This document shows, piece after piece, positions 8,614-17,235 of a stretch of DNA of 64,000 nt. A program made the position numbers and the translations under genes. Source of the DNA: Hungatella_A sp034142505 (GTDB taxonomy: Bacteria; Bacillota; Clostridia; Lachnospirales; Lachnospiraceae); NCBI GenBank assembly GCA_034142505.1, contig JAWZDV010000024.1, forward strand, positions 62,001 to 126,000, written 5' to 3'. The notes under the pieces were generated by a model, which saw only the letters and a list, made by a program, of their open reading frames with translations, ran no database searches and was not told where the DNA came from. The stretch's first letter is position 1. Every line of letters begins with the position of its first letter.

Positions 8614-9628
8614 GTGGTTTCCCTCCTTCCATCCGTCTATCCACCTTTTTTACCGCCCGCCGGTTTTGAACCGTGGTCAGGGCAATGCTGACAATGATCA
8701 GAATCCCCAGCACCGCTCTCTGCCAGTAAGTGGACACCCCGATTAAAATCAAAGAGTTGCTGATGATCGTGATGGTAAACACCCCCATCAGCGTCCCTTT
8801 AATCGTCCCCCTGCCTCCGGTAATACTGGTTCCCCCAAGCACCACCGCCGCGATCACGGAGAGCTCCGTGCCCAGTACATCAAAGGGATTGGAGGTGCGC
8901 ATCAGACAGGTATGAATCAGTCCGCCCGCCCCCGCCACGGCTCCTACAAAGCAGTACAGGAAGCATTGAATCAGTCCCACGGAGAATCCAATCCGTCTCG
9001 CAGACACCATACTGCCCCCGATCGCGTAAATTCCCCGCCCCAGCATCGTACCCTGCATGATAACATACACTGCCACCGCAAGACCAATCAGAAACAGCAG
9101 GCTGACCGGCAGGGAGGAATTGCCCACCTGCCCCTGTACCGTCACTATGCTGGTCTTTGCAAATCTGGTAAAGCACTTTGGCAGGTTCATGATGGCATTG
9201 GACCCGATAAAGGTCAGCAAAATCCCGCTAAACAGGTTCTGGGTCCCGATTGTCGCAATAAACGTGGGAATTCTCATGTTATGTACCAGAAACGCGTTGA
9301 ATCCTCCCAGTCCCGCTCCGATGGCCATAGCAGTCAAAAACGGCAGCAGCATGCCACCCTCATAACCAGCCATATTCAACAATTTTGTTGTGGCATACAT
9401 GGCAAAGGCCGCAATTGCAGGAAAAGAGACATCAATCCCTCCGGATATCATTACCATCATGGCCCCAATCGCAAAAACACCAGTCACAATACTGCTTCGT
9501 ACCATATCTATAAAATTGCTAATTGTCAGGAAATTGGGGTTGATGACACTGATGACAACAATGACCAGCACCATCACAATGCCCAACACTCCCTCATTGC
9601 CTATTTTCTTCATGTTTTTCCCCTTCAT
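8606..9628 (-). CDS. Sugar-type ABC transporter permease (RbsC/BPD-2 family), first subunit
   Basis: 340 residues, polytopic membrane protein. AIGAMMVMISGGIDVSFPAIAAF near residue 53 and VLGGTSITGGRGTIKGTLMGV near residue 266 are the two conserved loops of RbsC-type permeases. It is directly coupled to the ATPase gene upstream, with the start overlapping the ATPase stop, and to the second permease downstream. Two non-identical permeases are typical of LsrCD-like and similar pentose or AI-2 importers. Confidence 0.9.
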   Translation of the reverse strand: MKGKNMKKIGNEGVLGIVMVLVIVVISVINPNFLTISNFIDMVRSSIVTGVFAIGAMMVMISGGIDVSFPAIAAFAMYATTKLLNMAGYEGGMLLPFLTAMAIGAGLGGFNAFLVHNMRIPTFIATIGTQNLFSGILLTFIGSNAIMNLPKCFTRFAKTSIVTVQGQVGNSSLPVSLLFLIGLAVAVYVIMQGTMLGRGIYAIGGSMVSARRIGFSVGLIQCFLYCFVGAVAGAGGLIHTCLMRTSNPFDVLGTELSVIAAVVLGGTSITGGRGTIKGTLMGVFTITIISNSLILIGVSTYWQRAVLGILIIVSIALTTVQNRRAVKKVDRRMEGGKPRE

Positions 9629-11118
9629 CAGCAGATCAGCTCCGTATACAGCGATTCCTCAGTAAAATCCTCACTCCGGTACTCCCCCTGAATCTGCCCG
9701 TTCTTGATCATGAGAAAACGCCGGCAGTTCACCAGTATCTCATTGGAATCATCGGAGATAAGTATCACGCCAATCCCCTGCTTCGCCACCTGCTGCATCA
9801 GCCTGCTGATATCCATTTTAGAACCGATATCCACTCCCACCGTAGGGCAGTTGAGAATGATGATATCCGGCTCCGTATTAAGCCCCTTCGCCAGCACCAC
9901 TTTCTGCTGGTTGCCGCCGGATAGAGTGTCCACCGGATTCTCAGGATTATCCGTCTTCACCTTCAGTTTTTCCACCCATTCCTTCACTCCTCCCTCAATC
10001 TTCTCCTGGTTTAGCACACCCATGGAATTTGTCACCTTCCAGAGAGAACTGATGATCATATTTCTGGAAATGGACTGGGGCAGAAACAGTCCTTCCGTCA
10101 GCCGGTCCTCAGGGATATAGGCTATCTTATGCTTCAGACCATCCTTCACACTTCTGATCCGCACCGTCTCCCCTTTGATACGAATCTCACCCTTATCCGC
10201 CGGCGTGATTCCATAGACAGCCTGGGCCAGTTCCGTTCTCCCGGAACCTAACAGCCCGGTGATTCCAAGAACCTCGCCAGGATACAGTTCAAAGCTGATA
10301 TCCTCAAAACAATCCTTTCGTCCCAGCCCCTTTACGGTCATCACCGGCTCCGCCCCTGTCACATCGGAAGCCAGGGACTTGTCGTTGTACTCTTTTCCTG
10401 TCATATAGTAGACCAGTTTTTTCTTGTCGAATTTCTCAATGTTGTCCTCAATCACACTTTTCCCGTTGCTGAGAACCGAGACACGGTCGCAAATTCGAAA
10501 AATCTCATCCAGCTTGTGGCTGACAAATACGATGGCTATCCCTTTTTCCTTCAGGCCTTCAATCACCCGGAACAGCTCCTTCACTTCCCGGTTGGTCAGC
10601 GCTGATGTGGGTTCGTCCAAAATCAGAAGTCTGGCATCGTTGACAATCGCACGGGCGATGGCCACCAGTTGCTTGTCAGCCACCGAGAGCGCCTCCACAT
10701 TGGCCGTCAGCGGGATGTCAGCTCCGATCTGCGCCAGGGCGGTTACAGCAATCTCCTTCATCCTGCCCCGGCTCACCAGCTTTTTTCGGTTGACCAGCAT
10801 CGAATTCAACGCTATATTTTCATAGACTGTTAAATTGGGGAAAATGGAGAAGTCCTGGTAGACCACCTGAATGCCGGCCTTGATGGCCTCCCGAAGATTC
10901 ATTTTCCCATACGTTTTGCCGTCCATAAGGATGCATCCGCCATCCGGCTCATAAAAGCCGGATATAATCTTAATCAGCGTCGATTTTCCGCAGCCGTTCT
11001 CACCAGCCAGACAGAGAACCTGCCCTGTATATATGTTCATGTTAATCTCTTTTAAGGCCTGCACACCGCCAAAAGATTTGTTGATTCCTCTCAGTTCCAA
11101 TAAACATTCCGACATCAT
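9628..11118 (-). CDS. Sugar-type ABC transporter ATPase with two nucleotide-binding domains (RbsA/LsrA type)
   Basis: 496 residues from the ATG at 11118 (behind AGGAAGAAGAGG). NBD1 has Walker A GENGCGKST, signature LSVADKQ and Walker B LLILDEPTSAL. NBD2 has a degenerate Walker A GLLGSGRTE and signature LSGGNQQK. In NBD2 the usual ILDEPT is replaced by ILNCPTVGVD, so the Walker B aspartate and catalytic glutamate are both lost; only one ATP site is likely hydrolytic. It sits between the binding protein and the permeases in one operon. Confidence 0.9.
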   Translation of the reverse strand: MMSECLLELRGINKSFGGVQALKEINMNIYTGQVLCLAGENGCGKSTLIKIISGFYEPDGGCILMDGKTYGKMNLREAIKAGIQVVYQDFSIFPNLTVYENIALNSMLVNRKKLVSRGRMKEIAVTALAQIGADIPLTANVEALSVADKQLVAIARAIVNDARLLILDEPTSALTNREVKELFRVIEGLKEKGIAIVFVSHKLDEIFRICDRVSVLSNGKSVIEDNIEKFDKKKLVYYMTGKEYNDKSLASDVTGAEPVMTVKGLGRKDCFEDISFELYPGEVLGITGLLGSGRTELAQAVYGITPADKGEIRIKGETVRIRSVKDGLKHKIAYIPEDRLTEGLFLPQSISRNMIISSLWKVTNSMGVLNQEKIEGGVKEWVEKLKVKTDNPENPVDTLSGGNQQKVVLAKGLNTEPDIIILNCPTVGVDIGSKMDISRLMQQVAKQGIGVILISDDSNEILVNCRRFLMIKNGQIQGEYRSEDFTEESLYTELIC

Positions 11119-11221
11119 ATCCTCTTCTTCCTGTCTGAACACATTTCCCGGAACCCGGCTGGTTCCACCTGGCGCCGGGCTCCGGTTTGATTGTTTGAAT
11201 CCTGGTTTTCCGGGTTAAATA

Positions 11222-12319
11222 TTAGAACGGATAGTCCGCCATATTCTCCTTTGTTGCAGATAATGTATCACTGCCGTAAATGACATTTCCGTCCAGCGTG
11301 ATAGATTCATACCCAGTGTATCCTAAGTCTGTCCCTGTCTTGATCTCCTCGCCCTTTAACGCCATGAGCGCCACTTTGTTCAGGGCATAACCGGCCCCTG
11401 CCGGGTCCCAAAAGGTGGTAGTGGTCAATGCTCCACTCTCTAAATAAGGACCGGAGACGGATACAATACAAGTGCCCACCGCATTAACTTTGCCGGCCAG
11501 CCCCATCTCCTCGATAGCAAGGCCCACGCCCTGGGTGCCGGACATGGAGGACACCAGAATGCCGCTCAGATTCGGATAGGTCTTCACCAGTTCCTGGAAC
11601 TTGTCGTAACCGGTCTGGGAATTATCATTTTCTTCTATTTTATCAGCCACAAGCGTCATATCCGGATAGGCTTCTTTTTGTCTGGCCACTGCCGCATCCA
11701 TCCACTCGTTGTGGGATTTGGAGGTGAGGAAGCCAACCGTGGTAGCATACTCTCCCTTCTTGCCCATGGACTCCGCCAGAAGGTCCATCATGTAAGTGCC
11801 GTAGGCCGCATTGTCAAATGCCTCCACATCGTAATCCACATTCTGCATACCGGCCGCCTCATGGGAAATCACAATGATTCCCGCTTCTCTCGCTTTCTTG
11901 CATACTGGCTCCAACGCCTCCACCGAGACCGGAACCACGGTGATCGCATCCACTCCCTGGGCTATTAAATCCTCCATGATTTTCACCTGAAGCGCGGCAT
12001 CTGCTGTCTCCGGCCCTACCATGAAGCAGTCCACACCGCCCTCCTTATTCATCTCATCCAGCCCTAGCTGCTGCCTCTGATACCAGGCCGTGCCCAGCTG
12101 TTTCACTAAATTGGCAACACGGTAGGTCTTTCCCTCCTGGCCACCGGACACCGACGTCGTCTCGGCCTGAGCACCGCCGTTCTCTTCTTTTGCAGTCGTC
12201 TCTGCTGCCACCGTTTCCTTCGGCGGCTCTGTCCCCCCGTCCTTTGGCCCACTGCTGCATCCGGCAAGCATCATCCCCACCATGGTCCCCATTAACAGTA
12301 ACGAAATCATTTTTTTCAT
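11222..12319 (-). CDS. LsrB/RhaS-like substrate-binding lipoprotein
   Basis: 365 residues. Lipobox LLMGTMVGMMLAGC, Cys21, then an acidic or threonine-rich linker to about residue 62. The body resembles the LsrB/RhaS branch of periplasmic-binding family I: DAITVVPVSVEALEPV, EAFDNAAYG, GFLTSKSHNEW, TFWDPAGAGYALNKVA, and a C-terminus ending ADYPF as in LsrB-like proteins. Ligand candidates are AI-2, rhamnose or another deoxysugar. No lsrK/lsrF-type AI-2 processing genes are present, so the ligand is open. It is the first gene of the operon, behind AAAGGAGAGG. Confidence 0.85.
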   Translation of the reverse strand: MKKMISLLLMGTMVGMMLAGCSSGPKDGGTEPPKETVAAETTAKEENGGAQAETTSVSGGQEGKTYRVANLVKQLGTAWYQRQQLGLDEMNKEGGVDCFMVGPETADAALQVKIMEDLIAQGVDAITVVPVSVEALEPVCKKAREAGIIVISHEAAGMQNVDYDVEAFDNAAYGTYMMDLLAESMGKKGEYATTVGFLTSKSHNEWMDAAVARQKEAYPDMTLVADKIEENDNSQTGYDKFQELVKTYPNLSGILVSSMSGTQGVGLAIEEMGLAGKVNAVGTCIVSVSGPYLESGALTTTTFWDPAGAGYALNKVALMALKGEEIKTGTDLGYTGYESITLDGNVIYGSDTLSATKENMADYPF

Positions 12320-12439
12320 ATTACCTCTCCTTTCGTTTTCTTCCGCTTAATTTTCTATTTCTGAATTATCTTCCTTAATTCTCGATAAGTTAATAATTCA
12401 GTTTTAAAAATTAAGTTTCTGTCGTCATTTGTCCTTTAA

Positions 12440-12468
12440 ACTTTACCACATATGTGCATTAAGTTCAA
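12440..12468 (-). promoter_or_regulatory. Promoter with embedded palindrome for the LsrB-type ABC operon
   Basis: Minus-strand -35 TTGAAC (12463-12468), 17-bp spacer, -10 TAAAGT (12440-12445). The spacer holds the perfect palindrome CACATATGTG (12447-12456), a plausible site for the operon's LacI-family regulator. Confidence 0.5.
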
Positions 12469-12600
12469 TAATTTTTATATATATCAATTATTTTTGTATA
12501 TTTTAAATATTATTAATTAATTATTTTTGAACTAATTATCTAAAATAAGTTAATTTATTGATTAATTTATTAAGTACATATTCATCTTGTATTAAATGAA
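12469..12600. other. Very A/T-rich intergenic stretch
   Basis: The non-coding gap 12320-12664 contains the ABC-operon promoter, then about 130 bp of almost pure A/T (many TTAATTAAT-like words), then the terminator of the GTPase-ribonuclease gene. No gene is visible. The A/T tract may act as an upstream promoter element or as curved DNA. Confidence 0.5.
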
Positions 12601-12605
12601 AGCGC

Positions 12606-12643
12606 AAAAAAAGACAGGGACGATTGAAAAACCGTTCCTGTCT
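12606..12643 (-). terminator. Intrinsic terminator of the GTPase-ribonuclease fusion gene
   Basis: Minus-strand GACAGGAACG / CGTCCCTGTC stem (one G-U pair) followed by TTTTTTT, about 20 bp past the stop. Confidence 0.9.
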
Positions 12644-12664
12644 AAACCTAATACAATTGATTGT

Positions 12665-15574
12665 TTATTCCGATTCCTGATCCCAATCCATCTGCTCCAT
12701 CTGCTTCCTCGCCTCCTCCGACAAGGAATCCAGCAGGTACTGCCGGCTGCCGGGCGTCCGGTTATTCTCGCTGACCTCCTGGCGAAGGGCCTCGCTAGCC
12801 TGGGTGATGGCTTCCAAGAGCTCTCTGGCGGAAATCAGCAGACAGCCCTGGCCGTGGATGATAATCTGCTCTAAGCGGTCCGAGGTCGCCACGGTGACCC
12901 GGTAATTCCGGCCGTGCTCGTGGGCAAACTTTTCGATATACTGGTCGGCGGTCTCCGCTTCTTTTGTGTAGACCACCTGAATGTTGTGGTAGTCAAAGCA
13001 CTCCGTCACGTGGCCCTGGACCCGGTAGGCGTCAAAGACCGTGATCAGATGACACTTGCGGATGGCCTGGTAATTGCAGAGGATATCGAGCAGCTTGCTT
13101 CTGGCGCTGTCAATGTTTAACACCGCCAGTTCCCGCAGTTCCTCCCAGGCAAAGATGATATTGTAACCGTCTACCAGAAGATACTCCTCCTTCGCCGTTT
13201 CCCGGCTGGACGTGTAGGTCCGAACGGTAGGTGTGGATGAAACGGCCCGGCCGCCACGCCGCTCCCGCTGCTTCCAGCCCTCTTTGCCCGTGGACTCTTT
13301 GCCGCGGCTGTTGGCGTAGAAAGTCCTGTTTAAGATAGCGTCCACTTCCTCGGTGCCCAGAAAGCGTTCTTCCCGCTTCCCACTTCCCGGCACTCCGGCC
13401 CTGGCTCCCATCTGTCTGGCAGGCGGTTTCCCTTCGCGTCCGTTCCCTGGTCCTATGGCTCCTGTTTCCAGCGCTCCGGCGCCAAATTCTCTGCTTCCGC
13501 CTCCGCAGACGTCCTTTCCGGCCGACAGGCAGCTGTCCAAATGCATGTAAGCCTTCACGTCCTCCCAGCCCACGATAAATCCGGCTCCATGGGCGCAGAA
13601 CACGGAGGAAGCCGGATTCTCCACATCAGCCTCCGCATCATATACGGAAGCTGCTATGACTTCCTCCTCATTATGGCAGGGCCCGTATCCCTTGAGGGTG
13701 CAGAACAGCTGTCCCGCACCGGCCGTATAGGCCGTCACCTCTTTCTGGTAGCCGTCCATGCAGGCCACCGGCGCGGTTCCCGTCAGCACTGCGGTGCCAT
13801 TCTCGATCATGGGCGGTTCGCATTTCGCCCACATCCGTTCCAGATCGGTCATGGCGCGGCCGGCCAGACGGTCGGGAACTTCCAGCCGAAATTCATAGTA
13901 CGGCTCTAAAAGGGAGCACTCCGCCTCCATCAGTCCCTGGCGCACCGCCCGGTACACGGCCTGGCGGAAGTCGCCTCCCTCCGTATGCTTCTTGTGGGCG
14001 CGGCCGGATTTCAGAGTTATCTTCATATCCGTGATAGCCGCTCCGGTCAGCACGCCGCGATGTTCCTTCTCCTCTAAATGAGTCAGAACCAGCCGCTGCC
14101 AATTCTTCTCTAACACTTCCTCCCGGCAGTCAGCCTCAAACTGAAGACCGCTTCCCGCTTCCCCCGGCTCCAGCAGCAAATGCACTTCCGCATAGTGGCG
14201 CAGCGGCTCAAAATGGCCGACTCCCTCCACCGTATTTAAAATCGTCTCCTTATAGACAATACTCCGCTCCCCAAACTCCACATCCACCCCAAACCGCTCC
14301 TTCACAAGGCTTTTTATGATCTCCATCTGGATCTCGCCCATGAGCTGGACATGAATTTCTTTCTTTTTTTCTTCCCAGGTAATATGGAGCTTCGGGTCCT
14401 CCTCCTCTAACTGGGCCAGCTTCGGAAGCATCACAGCGGCGTCCGTATCCTCCGGCAGAATCACCCGGTATGTGAGCACCGGTTCCAGCACAGGCAGTGC
14501 GGACGCCGTCTCATACCCCAGCCCCTGGCCGGGAGCCGCTTTGGTGAGCCCTGTCACCGCACAGACAGTTCCCGCCCCAGCCTCAGACAAGGTCTCAAAC
14601 TTCTCCCCCGAATACACCCGGATCTGATTCACCTTTTCCCCGTCAACAAAATCTCTGACCTTTAAACTTCCCCCGGTGATCTTTACATAAGCCAGCCGGT
14701 TCCCCTGGCTGTCTCTGGATATCTTAAACACCCTGGCTCCGAATTCCGACGGATAGCGCGGCATTTCCATATACCACTTCATCCCCTTTAAAAATCCTTC
14801 CACGCCTTCCAGCTTCAGGGCGGAGCCAAAAAAGCAGGGAAAGAGCTCCCTCCTCCGGATCATGCCCCGCAGCCGCTCCTCCGACACCCGCCCGGTCTCC
14901 AAGTACTCTTCCAGCGCCGCTTCGTCACACATGGCCGCCGCTTCATAAAAAGCGCCTGCAGCCGCGCAATCCCCTTCGCGAAGCCATACCGGCGCCCCAC
15001 TCTCTCCGGCCGCCGATATCCTGCCTTCTCCTAACTTCTCCCCGGCAGCCGGCGCCCTGCCTCCTCCTAACTTCTCTTCACCTCCCGGCGTCCCCGCAAA
15101 CCCATCCGTAAAATCCACGCAGTTCCCGTCCAGACCGCTCTTCAACTTCTCCAAAAGCGCGTCTTTTCTCTCCCCTGCCAGATCCATTTTATTCACAAAC
15201 AAAAATACCGGAATCTGATATCTGGAAAGCAGCCGCCACAGTGTCCTCGTATGTCCCTGCACCCCGTCCAGACCGCTGATCACCAGGATGGCGTAGTCCA
15301 GCACGGAGAGGGTCCGCTCCATCTCCGCGGAGAAATCCACATGTCCGGGCGTGTCAAGAAGGGTCATCTCCAATTCCCCGAAGCGGCACACTGCCTGCTT
15401 GGAGAAAATGGTGATTCCCCTCTTCTTTTCCAGCTCATAGGTGTCTAAAAAGGCATCTCCTTTATCCACCCGCCCTAATTTTCGTATGTTCCCGCCCGTG
15501 TAAAGCATGGCCTCAGACAGCGTCGTCTTCCCTGCATCCACATGGGCCAATATGCCAGCTACCAGTTTCTTCAT
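12665..15574 (-). CDS. TetM/EF-G-like ribosomal-protection GTPase fused to a C-terminal Rae1/YacP-type NYN ribonuclease
   Basis: 969 residues from the ATG at 15574 (a GTG at 15577 is also possible). The N-terminal ~680 residues form a translation GTPase: G1 AHVDAGKT, RGITI, DTPGH, NKMD, plus EF-G-like domains III-V with a TetM-style SGRAHKKHTEGGDFRQAVYRA region. The G domain carries a glycine/alanine-rich insertion (about 160-195). After a low-complexity linker (about 690-790), a YacP/Rae1-like domain begins near residue 797: LLVDGYNIIFAW, VFDAYRVQG, YTKEAETADQYIEK, ATSDRLEQ, GQGCLLISARELL. Candidate catalytic acids are about D803, D849, D878 and D900. Rae1 cleaves mRNA in the ribosomal A site, so a GTPase-delivered A-site nuclease is the natural inference. 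The start overlaps the stop of a PAS remnant (TGATG). Confidence 0.9.
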   Translation of the reverse strand: MKKLVAGILAHVDAGKTTLSEAMLYTGGNIRKLGRVDKGDAFLDTYELEKKRGITIFSKQAVCRFGELEMTLLDTPGHVDFSAEMERTLSVLDYAILVISGLDGVQGHTRTLWRLLSRYQIPVFLFVNKMDLAGERKDALLEKLKSGLDGNCVDFTDGFAGTPGGEEKLGGGRAPAAGEKLGEGRISAAGESGAPVWLREGDCAAAGAFYEAAAMCDEAALEEYLETGRVSEERLRGMIRRRELFPCFFGSALKLEGVEGFLKGMKWYMEMPRYPSEFGARVFKISRDSQGNRLAYVKITGGSLKVRDFVDGEKVNQIRVYSGEKFETLSEAGAGTVCAVTGLTKAAPGQGLGYETASALPVLEPVLTYRVILPEDTDAAVMLPKLAQLEEEDPKLHITWEEKKKEIHVQLMGEIQMEIIKSLVKERFGVDVEFGERSIVYKETILNTVEGVGHFEPLRHYAEVHLLLEPGEAGSGLQFEADCREEVLEKNWQRLVLTHLEEKEHRGVLTGAAITDMKITLKSGRAHKKHTEGGDFRQAVYRAVRQGLMEAECSLLEPYYEFRLEVPDRLAGRAMTDLERMWAKCEPPMIENGTAVLTGTAPVACMDGYQKEVTAYTAGAGQLFCTLKGYGPCHNEEEVIAASVYDAEADVENPASSVFCAHGAGFIVGWEDVKAYMHLDSCLSAGKDVCGGGSREFGAGALETGAIGPGNGREGKPPARQMGARAGVPGSGKREERFLGTEEVDAILNRTFYANSRGKESTGKEGWKQRERRGGRAVSSTPTVRTYTSSRETAKEEYLLVDGYNIIFAWEELRELAVLNIDSARSKLLDILCNYQAIRKCHLITVFDAYRVQGHVTECFDYHNIQVVYTKEAETADQYIEKFAHEHGRNYRVTVATSDRLEQIIIHGQGCLLISARELLEAITQASEALRQEVSENNRTPGSRQYLLDSLSEEARKQMEQMDWDQESE

Positions 15575-15715
15575 CACTTATTCTTCAACTCTCTCTGTTC
15601 TTTAGCCGCAAGCGCCAGGCAGCGTCTCATCCTGTTTTCATGCTCAATTCTCTTTGTAACATCTAAAAATGCACCTAAAATATACAGACCAACGCTATAA
15701 TATCCAGATACATGA
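15574..15715 (-). pseudogene. C-terminal remnant of a PAS-domain protein
   Basis: An open minus-strand frame reads SGYYSVGLYILGAFLDVTK then RIEHENRMRRCLALAAKEQ and stops in TGATG at the GTPase start. The GAFLDVTKRIEHENRMRR pattern is that of a PAS domain end. No N-terminal part remains; upstream of it lies a long hairpin. It suggests the GTPase gene was once translationally coupled to a PAS sensor gene that has been deleted. Confidence 0.45.
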
Positions 15716-15751
15716 CAAAGAAGCAGGATGCATCCCCCTGCTTCTTTGTCT
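15713..15751. terminator. Long hairpin after the rfb operon
   Basis: Near-perfect inverted repeat: GACAAAGAAGCAGG (15714-15727) and CCTGCTTCTTTGTC (15737-15750) around a short loop. It lacks a clear U-run on the minus strand but is well placed to terminate or stabilise the rfb transcript. Confidence 0.6.
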
Positions 15752-15801
15752 TAATATTCCGCCTCTTCCAAAAACTGCTCATAGCTTCTTAGATGGGCCA
15801 T
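15751..15801 (-). CDS. Possible 16-residue small ORF after rfbC
   Basis: MAHLRSYEQFLEEAEY, starting 11 bp after the rfbC stop codon behind AAGGAGAG and ending at the terminator hairpin. It may be a real small protein or the truncated start of a lost gene; there is no homology basis either way. Confidence 0.35.
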   Translation of the reverse strand: MAHLRSYEQFLEEAEY

Positions 15802-15812
15802 TTCAACTCTCC

Positions 15813-16367
15813 TTAAAACTTGAACGTGTCCTTAAATCCCTGCCACTTCTGGTCTTTTTCACTGATAATCAGCTTCATGCCTTCCTCAATCGGCCATTCG
15901 ATCCCGATCTCCGGGTCGTTCCAGGCCATGCCGCCCTCGTCGCCGGGACGATAGAAATCCGTGCATTTATAACAGAATTCCGCCTCGTCGGACAGCACCA
16001 GGAAGCCATGGGCAAACCCTTCCGGAATGTAAAACTGTTTCTTGTTCTCAGCTGTCAGCTCCACGCCGAACCATTTCCCATAGGTTTTGGAACCGCTGCG
16101 TAAGTCCACCGCAACGTCAAACACACTTCCACGCACCACGCGCACCAGCTTGCCCTGTGGATACTGCTTCTGGTAATGCAGCCCTCGCAGCACGCCTTTC
16201 ACCGACATGGACTGGTTGTCCTGCACGAACACCATGTCAAGGCCCGCCTCCTTAAAATCATTCTGATTGTAGGTCTCCATGAAATATCCACGCTCGTCGC
16301 CAAACACGGACGGCTCAATAATATACAGACCCTCGATCTCACAAGGGGTCACTTTAATCTTACCCAT
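15813..16367 (-). CDS. rfbC: dTDP-4-dehydrorhamnose 3,5-epimerase
   Basis: 184 residues from the ATG at 16367 (behind CAGGAGGC). It converts dTDP-4-keto-6-deoxyglucose to dTDP-4-keto-L-rhamnose in the cytosol. RmlC hallmarks are present: DERGYFMETYNQNDF, FVQDNQSMSVKGVLRGLHYQ with the catalytic His, RVVRGSVFDVAVDLR, and YIPEGFAHGFLVL. The length matches the family. It is the last enzyme-encoding gene of the rfbABDC operon. Confidence 0.96.
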   Translation of the reverse strand: MGKIKVTPCEIEGLYIIEPSVFGDERGYFMETYNQNDFKEAGLDMVFVQDNQSMSVKGVLRGLHYQKQYPQGKLVRVVRGSVFDVAVDLRSGSKTYGKWFGVELTAENKKQFYIPEGFAHGFLVLSDEAEFCYKCTDFYRPGDEGGMAWNDPEIGIEWPIEEGMKLIISEKDQKWQGFKDTFKF

Positions 16368-16389
16368 GATTGCTTGCCTCCTGATGTCC

Positions 16390-17235
16390 TTAGTATTCAA
16401 TCTCCTGTAAATATCTGGCCAGCGCATCCTGCCAGCTCGGCAGACGCTCAAATCCATTGTCGTCTAACTTCTCCTTGCTCATGCGGCTGTTCATAGGCCG
16501 TTTGGCCCTGGCCGGATAGCTGTCGGAATCCACCGACGACACCTCGACTTTCATGCCTGCCTGTTTGAATATCTCGCAGGCAAACTCATACCAGCTGCAC
16601 AGCCCCTCGTTGGTGGCGTGATAGCGGCCGTAACGGTCCGTCTCAATCATATCCACAAGAAGTCTCGCCAAATCGTAGGTGTAGGTTGGGGAACCGACCT
16701 GATCGTCCACCACAGTCAAATGATCGTGAGTCTTCCCAAGATTCAGCATAGTCTTGATAAAATTCTTCCCGTTGACGCCGAACACCCAGGCAATGCGGAC
16801 AATGAAATACTTGCCCACATGCTCCTCCACCGCCAGCTCGCCCTCGCATTTGGTCAGGCCGTAGACATTGAGCGGCTCACGCTCATCGTCCGGCTCCCAG
16901 GGTCTTGTCCCCTGGCCGTTAAACACGTAGTCGGTGCTGATATACATCATCTTGATATCCAGTTTTTCGCAGACCCTGGCAATATTCTCTGTCCCGCCGG
17001 CATTGACCTTCCGGCAAAGCTCCACGTTGTCCTCGGCGGCATCCACCGCTGTATAGGCAGCGCAGTGAATCACAGCCGCCACGCCGGCATCGGTAATCAC
17101 ACGCTCCACGCCAGCAGCGTCCGTAATATCCATATCCTCGATATCCACGCCAACCGCCACATGGCCCCGTTTCTCCAATTCCTTTACCACATCATGGCCT
17201 AACTGGCCCTTGACGCCTGTCACCAATACTCTCAT
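16390..17235 (-). CDS. rfbD: dTDP-4-dehydrorhamnose reductase
   Basis: 281 residues. An NAD(P)-dependent extended SDR that makes dTDP-L-rhamnose from the RfbC product. It has Rossmann motif TGVKGQLGHDVVKEL at residue 6, HCAAYTAVDAAE, YISTDYVFNG and the YGLTK active-site motif. The start codon overlaps the rfbB stop (TAATG), which indicates translational coupling; rfbC follows 22 bp downstream. Confidence 0.96.
   Translation of the reverse strand: MRVLVTGVKGQLGHDVVKELEKRGHVAVGVDIEDMDITDAAGVERVITDAGVAAVIHCAAYTAVDAAEDNVELCRKVNAGGTENIARVCEKLDIKMMYISTDYVFNGQGTRPWEPDDEREPLNVYGLTKCEGELAVEEHVGKYFIVRIAWVFGVNGKNFIKTMLNLGKTHDHLTVVDDQVGSPTYTYDLARLLVDMIETDRYGRYHATNEGLCSWYEFACEIFKQAGMKVEVSSVDSDSYPARAKRPMNSRMSKEKLDDNGFERLPSWQDALARYLQEIEY

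Noticed and set aside
8912..9691. 259-codon plus-strand ORF opposite the ABC permease
   Set aside because: Low-complexity His/Gln/Ser-rich shadow frame with no ribosome site; the coupled ABC operon explains the DNA.
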